From Sanderia malayensis (taxonomy: Eukaryota; Cnidaria; Scyphozoa; Semaeostomeae; Pelagiidae), in assembly GCA_013076295.1 (NCBI GenBank), contig RQOL01000427.1, forward strand, positions 1-64,000: a stretch of 64,000 nucleotides of DNA. The letters are read 5' to 3'. The translations under genes were made by a program, and so were the position numbers. The notes beneath the pieces are model-generated. The model saw only the letters and a program-made list of their open reading frames with translations, had not been told where the DNA came from and did no database searches. Of the stretch, positions 25,201 through 34,447 are shown one piece after another; position 1 is the first letter of the stretch; each line of letters begins with the position of its first letter.

Positions 25201-27340
25201 TCTTAAGAGCTGTTGGCCCGAGGCGGTTGACAAAGATCGGTCCAAATCATATAAAGTGAAATTTCACATCATTCTATATCTATTATTCTGTTTATTTAAT
25301 AGTTTTTAAATTCTGTTCATTTAATCATTCTTATATTTTGTTCGTTTTATCACCTTTCAGCTAACTGCAACGTTTCGGTTTTGGAAGAAAGCAACTATTG
25401 AATCAAGGAAAACAAAGAAACTTGATGAGGTTTACTATTTACTATTTCTCTTCCTTTTTCATGCACTTCTGCTTTATTTATTTTTATTGCTCTTCTTATC
25501 TGCCTCCATTGATATTTTTTCTTTTCTTATAACACGAAACCCCCATGTAACTGCAAACTCTTTATAGCGGTCGCCTTTCCTTCATTCTGATAACAGGGTA
25601 TTGAAGCCCACCTTTCTATACTCCTACTCTTAGGTGCCTAATTGCCGTCCCCCCCCGCTAATTAATTTTTGAAAATTTTTCCAACCCCCCCGCTTATTAA
25701 ATTTTTCAACTTCGCGTAAGTGACGCGTATTGAAAATTCATATCAGAGTATTCAAAATCACAAAATAAATAGATACCAGTCTTGCATAGACAAAATAAGA
25801 TAAAAATTGAGTCTGGGGAAGGAGAACAACTTTGAAATAAATTCAACAAAATCCAACCCCCCCCCGCTAATTGGGACCCCCCCGGCAATTAATTTTCAAC
25901 AAAAAATCCAACCCCCCCCCCGCTAATTGGGACCCCCCGGCAATTAGGCACCTAAGAGTATAATGTTATTGTATTTCATAATGGACCTTATGCCAGTGAT
26001 ATTTTTCTTACACCACCGTTTATCCCCACAGATTCACATGCAAATTGCCACGTCTCATCACCGTGATAAACTTCTGTAAGTTAAGCATTTCTTTGATATC
26101 AGTTTAATGAGTCTTTAATTTTTGATTTTTCTACATGAGCCATGTATAGCACATACACCGTACAATTTGTGTTAAGCCCGTGGGGGGAGCTTATTTATGT
26201 TAAAGGTTTTAGTGGTGGGCTTATAAGAGAGTAAGGCTTAGCAGAGCTTTTACGATATTTGATATTTGTCATATTTTGATACATGCAGTCAGTTGTCATC
26301 TTTTGCAAACACGTTTTTTTCCTTATAGAGACAAATGTTTTTACAGTTGGAGGAACGAAAATATTGTCGAAAAGTTGAGAAAGAAGCAAACTTCTACAGC
26401 TTTACAAAAATATTTCACTGCATGGAAACAGGTTTCTTTATATGCAAGCAAAGCTGAGAAAGTGGTAAGTATAAGAATAATGTTTATTTTTATAATGTTT
26501 AATTAAGGATCAACATTGCTTGATATCAATGGAAAACCTTTGAGGCTCTGGAGAATTTTAGCATTCTTATGAAATTAAGAGTGTAACATTTCAACTGTTT
26601 CATGGTGCAATAAAGATAAAAAGAGTTATAATGTGCCTATTATGTTACGCCTGTAGTGAAATTTATCTTTAGTTAGGTTTAACAAGCTTCTGGTGATATA
26701 AATGACGTATATTGTTGTTCCTCATGTAACAGAAATTTCATGGTATGATTTTGTTTTTTAGTATGAACAGAAACTACTTGAAAAGACCTGGAAGCAATGG
26801 AGAGTTTTGAGAATAAAACGACAAGTCATGAAAGCCATGGAAATGCATGAGACAAAGAAACTTTTATCAGAGGTAAGTCATGTTCATTCGTTCATTCGCA
26901 CAAATGTTCTGGGACACAAATGGCCTTGACCCCCTTTCTTCAAACAATGTTGCCTCTAGAGACAGTCTTGCATAATATCAACATATCTTTTTGCTCGATA
27001 ATTACAGGGTTGTGATTGAGAGAACAGCATTGGGGGGGGGGTATTAGGAGGTTGAATTAAAACCCCCAGAAAGACGTTTACGAGATGCTGAGCCTTTTCC
27101 CGTATTTTTACAAGTATAACAAGGGCTTTTGTCTACTATTGTACATTAATTAGCTTATTGTGAAACCTGGTCCTGTGTTATTCGAGAATTTTAGTTATGT
27201 GGAATGTTGTCTGTCTATTTTAGGTATTTTCTTCGTGGTACAACTACACATATATTCGCAGAGGGGCTGTCCATGAGATTGATTTCAGGAAAAAGCGAAA
27301 AATATTCAGAAAATGGATGCAAGAATACAACAAAGCTTAA
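2931..27340 (+). CDS. SFI1: SFI1-like centrin-binding repeat protein (44 exons, 5' end missing)
   Basis: Forty-four exons join in one continuous reading frame of 6708 nt, ending at TAA 27338-27340 (at least 2235 aa). The exons encode dozens of short helical repeats with the Sfi1 pattern, an aliphatic/aromatic pair followed by W-K/R, for example TLFTKWKEKHL, TFYYKWKMTY, VFYAWKSWAAY, ALFLKWREYA and AFRSWRDRL. Sfi1 repeats bind centrins along a long alpha helix at centrioles and spindle poles. Length, repeat number and the lack of other domains fit SFI1 better than shorter Sfi1-repeat proteins such as POC5. The N-terminal 430 residues and an internal Ser/Pro-rich linker (exons 21-22) lack repeats. 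A poly(A) signal AATAAA lies at 27468. The first exon opens at an acceptor with no in-frame early ATG, so the start is missing. Exon lists are given in the block entries. Confidence 0.85.
4714..9038 (+). CDS. SFI1: SFI1-like gene exon block 2 (exons 2-13)
   Basis: Exons: 4714-4828, 4946-5025, 5359-5578, 5621-5680, 6314-6399, 6559-6672, 6940-7026, 7276-7365, 7588-7644, 7829-7963, 8325-8403, 8887-9038. Each has AG before and GT after, and phases agree throughout. Most carry one Sfi1 repeat (FRQWCVMFR, FTKWKEKH, YYKWKMTY, WQFWRVY, FIQWKQAVY, FYAWKSWA, MNRWRMQL, FQLWSLRL, FLKWREYA), so repeat and exon roughly correspond. Exons 2 and 5 (4714-4828, 5621-5680) are the least certain: they fit the phase but show no clear repeat. 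Confidence 0.75.
5780..5951. mobile_element. Degenerate MITE (TTCGAAC family)
   Basis: Carries TTCGAACACCCCGGGGAAGC near its left end and GAATTACACGAGTTCGAACC near its right end, closely matching the better-preserved copy at 23465-23652. Lies in an intron of the SFI1-like gene. Confidence 0.6.
6160..6280. repeat. 12-bp tandem repeat (CTTCTGCATAGG)
   Basis: About ten tandem copies of CTTCTGCATAGG or GTTCTGCATAGG, just upstream of SFI1-like exon 6. Both strands stay open across it, producing repetitive HR/LL or MQKP frames that are not genes. Confidence 0.9.
8016..8078 (-). repeat. tRNA-derived SINE head
   Basis: On the minus strand the sequence reads like a tRNA 5' region: TGCGGTTAAGATCTTGCC (A-box-like) and ATAGGTTCAAGCTC (B-box-like). 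It does not fold into a full tRNA, so a SINE fragment is more likely. Confidence 0.45.
9039..9660. repeat. Long TTC/TTT-rich pyrimidine tract
   Basis: About 600 bases of mostly TTC, TTT and CTT on the plus strand inside an SFI1-like intron. Open frames here encode runs of F, L and S and have no support as genes. Confidence 0.8.
9766..13231 (+). CDS. SFI1: SFI1-like gene exon block 3 (exons 14-20)
   Basis: Exons: 9766-9900, 10164-10261, 11034-11220, 11439-11543, 12283-12371, 12734-12849, 13056-13231. Repeats include FTRWKKALE, AMRWRNKV, FKRWIYEK, FSAWRIVT, FDSWRLVL, ISNWK, FLQWRRKV and MKSWRRQF. The intron before exon 15 contains a tRNA-Asp gene; the intron before exon 16 contains a TA-flanked MITE and a 57-bp minisatellite. 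Confidence 0.8.
10009..10080 (+). tRNA. tRNA-Asp: tRNA-Asp (GTC)
   Basis: 72-nt cloverleaf: acceptor stem TCCTCGG/CCGGGGA, anticodon loop CTGTCAC with GTC, T arm GGGGTTCAATTCCCC. A T5 run downstream can terminate Pol III. It lies in the SFI1-like intron between exons 14 and 15, same strand as the host gene, and is identical to the copies at 17919 and 28933. Confidence 0.97.
10445..10574. mobile_element. MITE with TACAGTAGAATC termini
   Basis: Ends TACAGTAGAATCTCC and GGGGATTCTACTGTA are exact inverted matches at the tips, and the TA at each tip fits a Tc1/mariner or pogo-type duplication. It abuts the minisatellite that starts at about 10577. Confidence 0.7.
10577..11012. repeat. 57-bp minisatellite, about 8 copies
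   Basis: Tandem units of 57 bp (core CATGGTAAACGTATTCATAC ... GTGAGCCATTC). Because 57 is a multiple of three and the unit lacks stops, both strands stay open (159 and 145 codons). It lies in the intron before SFI1-like exon 16. Confidence 0.92.
12923..12995. repeat. Short tandem repeat (TGAATCCTAATGTAATCCAA)
   Basis: Three to four degenerate units of about 20 bp in an SFI1-like intron. Confidence 0.65.
13499..13592. repeat. CATACATGTATAC repeat
   Basis: Repeated, self-complementary CATACATGTATAC units in the intron before the Ser/Pro-rich exon 21. Confidence 0.75.
13654..14541 (+). CDS. SFI1: SFI1-like gene exon block 4: Ser/Pro-rich internal linker (exons 21-22)
   Basis: Exon 21 (13654-14188) starts with one Sfi1 repeat (FDAWKNF) and then turns into a long Ser/Pro/Arg-rich segment with many SP dipeptides and RSxS motifs. 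Exon 22 (14410-14541) continues it. Both end in the same Asp-Glu|GTTC donor context. Base composition here is visibly richer in GC than in neighbouring exons. The linker interrupts the helical repeat array roughly one third to midway along the protein and is likely a flexible, phosphorylated hinge (inference). Confidence 0.75.
14940..19981 (+). CDS. SFI1: SFI1-like gene exon block 5 (exons 23-32)
   Basis: Exons: 14940-15200, 16077-16220, 17413-17615, 17750-17837, 18098-18157, 18310-18367, 18570-18714, 19055-19145, 19325-19537, 19930-19981. Sfi1-type repeats resume (IRHWRQLP, FKAWLKFT, FCAWHRKL, FKIWRKG, VGRWQEAV, FRSWRDRL, VGKWHRTAWK, FIKWRLCL, LLSWLSWT, FFIWSEEA, LESWHGLS, VFDWWKKS, FARWSGSI, FNCWLKRS, KKWISRT). 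Introns contain two MITEs, a tRNA-Asp gene and a perfect hairpin. Confidence 0.8.
15242..15492. mobile_element. MITE, TACCGTAAATCCTCGAATAAG family
   Basis: Left end TACCGTAAATCCTCGAATAA and right end TTATTCGAGGATTTATGGTA form inverted termini; (ATA)n flanks both sides. The interior resembles the copy at 31665-31880 in inverse orientation, including an open stretch translating to LLLFAIHSLDNFN. Confidence 0.75.
16847..17288. mobile_element. PIF/Harbinger-like MITE with TAA duplication
   Basis: Starts GGCTGCGTTTACACG and ends CGTGTAAACGCAGCC, exact inverted ends flanked by TAA on both sides. A second GGCTGCGTTTACACG lies about 65 bp in, and GGAACGGTTCC palindromes fill the interior, so it may be a composite of two copies. 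Confidence 0.8.
17919..17990 (+). tRNA. tRNA-Asp: tRNA-Asp (GTC)
   Basis: Identical to the gene at 10009-10080, including similar close flanks (GTAG upstream, GA-ATTTTTA-type downstream). Located in an SFI1-like intron, same strand as the host. Confidence 0.97.
19621..19667. repeat. Perfect 20-bp hairpin
   Basis: ACTACAGTCGAATCTCGAAG is followed after 7 nt by its exact reverse complement. A second inverted pair follows (CTGGTTTGACTCTCAA ... TTGAGAGTCAAACCAG shape, about 19684-19727). This looks like the tips of CAGTC-type MITEs placed back to back. Confidence 0.8.
20160..20290. repeat. CTTTCTTTGTTATTA-type degenerate repeat
   Basis: Irregular copies of GCTTTCTTTGTTATTACTT in an intron; three overlapping frames stay open but read as low-complexity F/L/C. 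Confidence 0.7.
20529..27340 (+). CDS. SFI1: SFI1-like gene exon block 6 (exons 33-44, stop)
   Basis: Exons: 20529-20673, 21024-21114, 21568-21750, 22354-22413, 22885-22942, 23263-23407, 24661-24751, 25361-25429, 26032-26075, 26329-26464, 26762-26872, 27224-27340. Repeats include LFLEWREA, IRGWSNVV, FETWSVLF, FNYWKNLT, VKHWRQIT, FAFWLRKT, FDNWRQST, FRFWKKAT, FYSWRNEN, FTAWKQVS, WKQWRVLR, FSSWYNYT and FRKWMQEY. The last exon ends in Ala-TAA. Every exon junction keeps the frame. Confidence 0.8.
23465..23652. mobile_element. MITE, TACAGTCAACTCTGC family
   Basis: Ends TACAGTCAACTCTGC and GCAGATTTGACTGTA are inverted with one mismatch; TA tips fit a mariner/pogo-type duplication. The interior has repeated TTCGAATTA/TTCGAACT words. 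Confidence 0.75.
24018..24089 (+). tRNA. tRNA-Gly: tRNA-Gly (TCC)
   Basis: 72-nt cloverleaf: acceptor GCGTCGG/CCGACGC, anticodon loop CTTCCAA with TCC, T arm CCGGGTTCGACTCCCGG, followed by TTTT. Lies in the SFI1-like intron between exons 38 and 39, same strand as the host. Confidence 0.96.
25625..25960. mobile_element. MITE with TACTCTTAGGTGCCTAATTG ends
   Basis: Left TACTCTTAGGTGCCTAATTG and right CAATTAGGCACCTAAGAGTA are exact inverted ends. The interior contains several poly-C/CGCTAATT blocks. Lies in an SFI1-like intron. Confidence 0.82.
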
Positions 27341-27353
27341 AACAACAAAGTTT

Positions 27354-27520
27354 CAGATATTTTCATCAGGTTTCTTTATTTTTCAAAATCATTTGACATT
27401 TTATATCCAAGCAAGTATAATATGAATACAGTCCAAAGTTTTAAAAAGAGCTCAAGTATATAGTGTAAATAAATAGATGTTATTGCATTTTCAATACATA
27501 TTTTTACAAACCAAACAAAA
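27354..27520. repeat. Direct repeat copy A (SFI1-like 3' UTR)
   Basis: From GATATTTTCATCAGGTTTC to ACAAACCAAAC this segment recurs, with a few substitutions, at 30220-30388. Copy A begins 14 bases after the SFI1-like stop and includes its likely AATAAA. Confidence 0.85.
27468..27473 (+). terminator. Poly(A) signal of the SFI1-like gene
   Basis: AATAAA 128 bases downstream of the TAA stop. Confidence 0.6.
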
Positions 27521-28790
27521 TTTGGTATTTCATTTTACCCATTAGAATTTTTCGATTTCTTCATGTTTCCATGAAGATTACGCCGTCTTCATTAATTCCA
27601 AATAAAATTGATACACGAAATTTACATACATTGATTCATAGCATTAAACATTAACATTAAAACGTCAGCAACAAAATACTAAATAATTCATAAAATAAAT
27701 TGCAAATATGAAATTGCAATTAATTTGCGATATCGAATTATAATCAGATTTAGTTTGCCCTGATCAGTTGTTTTGAAAACCATCGGATGACAGAAAGTCA
27801 AAACTTTTGGTCCCAAGAGACACAAGAAACCAGAATTCACCACATACAACTTTAATTTTTGAAATTCTCGTCAAAGCCAGTTTAACTTCGGAATGGTTGC
27901 CTTCTACCATTCTGGCAGTGAAAATTGTCATTATTTCAACTCAAATAACATCAATATTAAGCTATTATTAAAGCCAATTAGTTTTTAAAGCGACTGCGTC
28001 GTTATGGCGAAATGAAATTTAAGAAAATAAGGAAGACATTGCGAGTTGAAAAGCGCCGTTGAATTGAAGTTATTGACGGCCTAACACAAGCATTGAGCTG
28101 AACCACGCCATGCGACCCAAAATGGAGTTTTGAGATCTTCGAAATCTGGGTAAGTTCATTTAATCCCATTCTTTGATCGTATTAACTCCTATCTGAATAG
28201 TAATTTACTTTTATCGGAAATGATGGGCGCAAAGATTCACAAAGTTAGTGGTATTTCAAGCTATTCTATCTAGAAAGTTTTCAAAACACGTTGTTCGCAT
28301 TTTAGCGAACATTACCGGGCAATTCATTTTCTATCGTGCCTTTCTTGGTTATATTTCGGAAACGTTGTTTGAAGAATATCAAAATTTCGGTTTTCTTGTA
28401 ACATATTCTTTAGTAAAAATCATATAAATAATAGATTGGCTGTGCAGAAACTAAATGGAAAAATCACTTTGTTTCATGGTTTCAAAAAAGGTTGGGAACA
28501 ATTTTTCAAAAAGCAATGACTTTCTATCTTTTTCAAGGTAAAAACTGCTTAATTTCAATTCGAGATTTAATTTAAATGCATTCTAATCTGACATTACTTC
28601 TAGTCATATATTCATTGAATAAAATTGAAATTATTTCTGAATAAATAAATTTCGACCATTTCAATTTGTGTTTCAAGAATTTTTTTATTTCCCTACACAA
28701 AATCCAAAAATTAAAAATCAAATCTTTCACGATGATTTTGACTGTAAATGAAATTTTCATTTTAAAGAAATAAGCAACATGTTTAACATG
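27521..28790. other. Intergenic, convergent SFI1-like and MEAK7-like genes
   Basis: AT-rich DNA between the SFI1-like 3' UTR and the MEAK7-like stop. A TTTATT (AATAAA on the minus strand) at about 28684 lies 100 bases past the MEAK7 stop. No further gene seen. Confidence 0.6.
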
Positions 28791-31700
28791 TTATAAATCT
28801 CCTCTTTGACTGTGTGATGTTTGCACTCCAGCCATATTTAATATTTCTTTATCTGGGTTCTCATCCCATCGACCTGGACGCTTCACCTTGAAAAACAAAA
28901 AATACTAATTCGTTAAAATAAAATAAAATGTCCTCCCCGGCGGGGAATTGAACCCCGGTCTCCCGCGTGACAGGCGGGGATACTCACCACTATACTACCG
29001 AGGACTCGAACTTCAAGGTGGACTTTCTAGTATTTGTTCCATTAAGTATGCGTTGCAATATTACATTGTACATTTTTATGTACATTGACTGATGCAGCAT
29101 AGAAAGAAAGCTATTTCTGCTGTACAAAAGGATAGGGGGCCACTAATGACACCCCTGCCTAAAATTCATTATTATTGAAAGTTCCCAGAAGCTTATTTGA
29201 TACTTTAGGGTGCTTCAAGTAGTGGAACCACTAAAGCGATTCGATGAGAACTTTGGCGTTTTCCCGACAGATCCCCCAGTCAAAACTGGCCCAAATGTTC
29301 CATGCAGCTCTCCTTTAAACCAGGTCACAGGTCCAATGCCACTTTTTCAATTATGTATCTTTCGAGACAAACGGTTGCGAGCAACAAGATTCGTCAATGA
29401 TGAATAAACCATACTATCAAACATTTAACAAGATTTTATCTTTATTTTATCTTGTTATGTATGCTAACCTTTCTTATTTTCTCTACTTCCTTTTTGTCCC
29501 AATCTTGCTGTTTCTTCTGAGCAGTGGCAGCCAGTACTCCACCGCAACCCCAAATCTGAGAGTTAAAAACAAAATTATCAGAGTATAACATGCAAATAAC
29601 AAATGATTAGAAACCTGCGCATAACGGATAATAAAGATTGTAATAGAAGTTCCAGTTCTACATTTGACAAAAGCTCAAGAAAAACGAGAAAGGATATTTC
29701 ATGGAAGAATGAATTTTATAGCATGATTAAATATTACTATAAAATTCATATAAAATATCAATTCAATTTAGTACAGGAAAGAGATTTGATTATACCTCAA
29801 TTTTCAGAATATCTTCTGTTTTTGAGTCTTTGTACACAAATTCAGCTGACGACAGATCACTGTTGACTTTCAATTTTGGCGGGAAACTTTGCCCGATTAG
29901 TAATCCCGTTGGTGCACTGCGCGCCATTTCTTTCAAGTAAACTATCTTCGAAGATTCTGAAATAAAAAAATCATTTAAATTCAAGTTTCCTTCTGGTAGC
30001 ATGAAAGAGGAATAATGATAAAGAGAGTCTACACGGACCCAAAAGTTAAAAAAAGCAAGCTACAAAGCAGCTTTGAGCTTATACACTCTACTTTATAAGA
30101 AACTTGGATCAGCACTTAGTTTCTTAATTTAGCTCAGCTCTTAGTTTCGATAATTTTATAGTCATGCTATAAAATTCACTATAATAAAATCGGTCCACAG
30201 GGCATGATTAAAGATAAAGATATTTTCATCAGGTTTCTTTATTTTTCAACATCATTTGACATTTTATATCCAGGCAAGTATAATATGAATACAGTCCAAA
30301 GTTTTAACAAGAGCTCAAATATATAGTGTAAATAAATAGATGTCATTGCATTTTCAATACATATGTTTATAAACCAAACATGATTTTGGCGTTTTAGTAC
30401 TAAAAGTTTCTTAATTGGCCTCATCTCATCCAAATAAAAAATGTCAATCGTTTTCAAATAAAACCTAACAAAATATTTTATATTTACTAAGACCATGTTG
30501 TGCAAAGTCAATAGACTCGATTTAAAGAGCGAACATTTTGCAGTTTCTTAATTATTCTTAAGCCTAGCACTCAAATTTCCTACATTTTCGCCCATCCCAG
30601 TTCTAGTTTCTTATTTTTATATCAAAAAGGTATAAAAATAGAGTCCTACTTCTACAGCAAAGCCTTACAAAAATAGATAAGGTATTTCAAAGCACTTGGG
30701 ATTCACCCAATACAAAAGAGGAACAGCTCCATTTTGAGTTCGGCTCCCAAATTATGATGTCTATAGGTTGCTTCATAAGTACATAAATAACTATAGTACA
30801 CACGTGTTGGGAATAAACTAGATGTTTACCTAAAATACTTGAGCAGTTTGGTAGAATTTCAAGGAATGCACAATATGGTCCACCAAATCTTTCAGACGAG
30901 TCCCTGTATAAATTAGAATGCTAGCAGTTAATTATACGAATGTAGAAAATTATCGGAGGCTTTAAATTATTGAATAAAGTGCTGTAAAGATCTATTGAGC
31001 CCTAGGGGGGGGATCTAAAATTCGTGGTTCCAAATGGGGATTTGATACAGGTTCAGAAAGATGTTCTTCTAAAATAATTGCTAAATAACTTGAGATGTTA
31101 TAATTGAATGAATCACAACTTTAGCATCATTCACAATTCCAAAAATAAAAAAGAGGACTAATAAAGAGGAGGATTACTTCAAACTCAATTGAAAATGGGG
31201 GTACTTATTAAAAATCGGGGCTTATTAAAAAGGGGGCTTGAAAGTTCTCAAAAAGAATGGAAAAAGAGCTAGAGTTAGTAAGTGACATTTGCTATACAGT
31301 AATAGATAGGCTTTAGAACTCTATTATATAGTTGATTCTCGACAAGTTAACAAACATTGAAGAGGGATTTCTCATCTCTTCCTTGATTTGAATTTGCTGT
31401 ATTATTATAGTATGCTTCAAAGTTGATTTCAGATACTTTGATTAGAAGCTTAGAGAGCAGGAAAGCCTACTTATCGAAACTTAAGTGTAAATCCAATGAA
31501 ATAATATAAAATGAGAATTACCTCCATGCTTCATCGATGGCAAGTACAAGTAGAGTGCCATTCGTAAAATTTATCAATGTAACAGTTGGACTCTTGTAAT
31601 TCAAGCATTTATGCTTGAACCTAACAAAATAACATGTTTCTCGATGATATTGTCAGAAATATAGTACTGTAAATCCTCGAATAAGCCCCCGGGGGCTTAT

Positions 31701-34447
31701 TTGCAAAAACGACCCGATGCAATAACTTATTTGCACTTGCTGTTATTTGCGATACATTCGCTAAACAACTTCAATGCCTGGAACCTTGGGGTCAATGTCC
31801 TTGCAAATGATTATCAGGATGGGGGCTTATTCGATGGGAGGGCGTATTCGGAGGTAGGGGCTTTTTCGAGGATTTACGTAACTGAAAATTACAGAAAATC
31901 AAATTTACTGATCATTGCAATCCAGAATGTTTGAATGTCATAGCCATATAGGCTTACCTGTTCAAACTAAGTCCGTGTTCATTGCTATCATATAATAAAT
32001 TCCAAGTGTACATCGGTTCATTTTCATCATCAGCCTGTAGGAAAGGAAAGCAAATACTAATAGTAAATTGTAGACATACGCACACAAGTTATAAACTACA
32101 GTTCTGACGCATCAAAGAGGGTCAAACTTAAAACTTACATGAAGAAGACATTCAACACTACAAGTCAACACTTAGGGAGACATTAAAACGTGCAAGGGAT
32201 TCAAGAATTCAAATTAAGGAATTCAAATCGCTTAAAATCGAGATATATTAAAGCGACTAAAGTTTTAAATTTAGTTGTTTTGGCATTGGAATTGTGTTGT
32301 GTCGAATTGTGATGAAGATGGTTCTTTTAAGAAAAGGATCGTTTGTTTATCATTATTTAACTATTCATAATCAATTTTCTGTTTATTATAATCAGTTAAC
32401 TATTGTATTTTCAAATTTAGATGCAAAGCGAAAAAGAATAACGAACAGAGATTTACAAAATAAATCATGCAGTAGAGCAAACGCCAATTCAAGATTAAAG
32501 TGTCAATAGAATTTATCCCAGGTGAGTGCTCAATTACGTTTACCTTTGCGTTATCAGTATCGCCGTTTGACGTATGTGATTTATCGATTCTTGTATAACA
32601 TATTGGTAGAACGCAGCATAGATACCACAGAAGGCTTGGGGTTAGGATTGAAAATGAATGCTCTGAAATGCTTGTGTTTGGCATTGGTAACATCTGAAAT
32701 GAATCGAAACTAAACATCATGACTTTTAAATATGATAATGTTTCACTAAAGCAGGAGTTTATAAACACGGATGAATAATACTGTACTGCAGAAAGGAGTT
32801 GGGTGGTTAGTGAATCATACTGTATAGTTTGTTATGTGAGAGGGGCATGGAAAGAGATTCCTCCATGACTCTCATCGGCACACAGAGAATAATGTATTCT
32901 ATCGGTATCGCAACAAAAAATAAATTTGCAAAATGACACTTACGTGGAAATGACCTTTTTGAACAGTTCCTGTGAACTTTTCATGTAACCAGGCTTCAAG
33001 TCCACTGAAAACTTTTGGATTAAAATCCAATGCCCATTCACAGAACTTGTTTTTGCAAACCATTGTATGACCAACAACCTTCAAATAATAACGTGCCATA
33101 TGTTTAATGCTTTAATATATATTATGGACGCCTGGGGACTGTTCTACTGAATAATAAAATGCTTTCAATGAATCATAAAATAATAAAGATAGTCTTTAAG
33201 TATTCAAACTTTTAAAGTTTGTTGGCAATCATTTACAAAAGCTTGAATTAATTGCTCTAAAAGAGTGCATTACAATGCAAAACTATGTTGAACTCACGCA
33301 TGACTTGGCAAGAGATTCAATGACAGCATCATCCTCATCGACTTTGAATGTTTGTTCAGGATCAACCAGTGCAAGGGCATACAAACATGCTTCCCTCAAC
33401 AAGTTCCTCACATCTCAAATAATAGACAAAATGGTTACAGTTAGATTTATTGAGCAAATTTCATAGTGCTTATTGAGCCTGGTGAAAGTATAAAGGGAGT
33501 AAATAGCAGCTGGAGAAATGGAAATCGGGGTACTTTTTGATACCTTCCATTGTGGAATTTGCATCCTGTCCAACAACCAGTTCCAAATAAAACCTTATCT
33601 GAGAGTCTTTGACTTTATAAGCTGAAAATTGAGTAAAAACAATTATACTATCAATAATTGGACTTGATTGAAAACCAGAAAATTCAAGACTATTCAAGAA
33701 CCGAGCATAGATGAAAAATTATAGTTTCCTAAGCTGGTTTATTTCTGACATGCAAACTGGTGTAATGTACCTTGTTCTAGAACATCATGTGCATGTCTTA
33801 TGAAATCACTCATGTTATTTTGCTTTGTGAATTTGTGATGTTGATTGCTGTGATGGGACTGTTGAGATTGTGATGGAAAAAGACGACCAAACAATCTATG
33901 TCCAAGTCCCTCTGTTGGCCCTTCAAAGTGTCTCTGTGAATAGCAATAGTGGAAATTCAAGAATGTGGCTAATTAACAAGATAATATAAGAACAAAGTTC
34001 CATTACATTCTGAGAGTTACATTTGTCCTTGTTGGTAAAGAAAGCTGTATCAGATGTTGCAAATCGAGTGGAATCTCACCTCAAAGTTTTCTTTCTTGAT
34101 AAACATGTCATTTTGTGAGAGTTTCTGCAAAGAGATTGCAGAATTAAATACAAAATAAATGTTTCAAAACACCATGGCCAGAAGAATCCATCCATGTGTG
34201 CGGTTTTTATCTTTCTCTGTTATGGTATACTAGCAGCTGAACATTTTTATGTCAGCAAGCAGAGCAAGAGACTATTAAACTGAGAAAAAGTTCAATCGTG
34301 TTAATTGAATAAAATTAGAGGGGGAAATTATTGTATCATATTTCTACTTGCTTCAAACAAATCTTCTAGTTGATTTTCATACGGTGACTTGAATGCAGGC
34401 TCTTTCTTGCGTTGAGAGCCCCGTGTTTCCGAAGATGTATTGCCCAT
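28791..34447 (-). CDS. MEAK7: MEAK7-like TLDc-domain protein (13 exons, complete)
   Basis: Exons 5' to 3': 34352-34447, 34080-34124, 33771-33933, 33544-33621, 33298-33413, 32944-33078, 32544-32693, 31958-32034, 31522-31620, 30830-30903, 29796-29956, 29469-29555, 28791-28886. They join to 1377 nt (458 aa, close to the 456 aa of human MEAK7). The start MGNTSS is a good N-myristoylation site, as in MEAK7, a lysosome-associated regulator of mTOR signalling. The TLDc domain spans about residues 262-427, with W-LLYDSNEHG-SL, a beta strand ending in LLVLAIDEAW, RFGGPYCAFL and the closing IWGCGG motif. A basic coiled tail (KKQQDWDKKEVEKIRK) follows. Intron 1 uses a GC donor (GAA|GCAAGT), the only choice that keeps the frame. 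Intron 12 contains a tRNA-Asp gene. Confidence 0.88.
28933..29004 (-). tRNA. tRNA-Asp: tRNA-Asp (GTC)
   Basis: Third identical tRNA-Asp copy, here on the minus strand in intron 12 of the MEAK7-like gene and again co-oriented with its host. A TTTT run lies downstream in the tRNA direction. Confidence 0.97.
30220..30388. repeat. Direct repeat copy B (in MEAK7-like intron)
   Basis: Second copy of the SFI1-like 3' UTR segment at 27354-27520, differing by scattered substitutions, in the MEAK7-like intron between exons 10 and 11. Confidence 0.85.
31665..31880. mobile_element. MITE, TACTGTAAATCCTCGAATAAG family
   Basis: Starts TACTGTAAATCCTCGAATAA and ends TTTTTCGAGGATTTACGTA. Same family as 15242-15492. 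The interior translates to LLLFAIHSLNNFN and GGLFDGRAYS, matching the other copy almost word for word. Confidence 0.78.
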
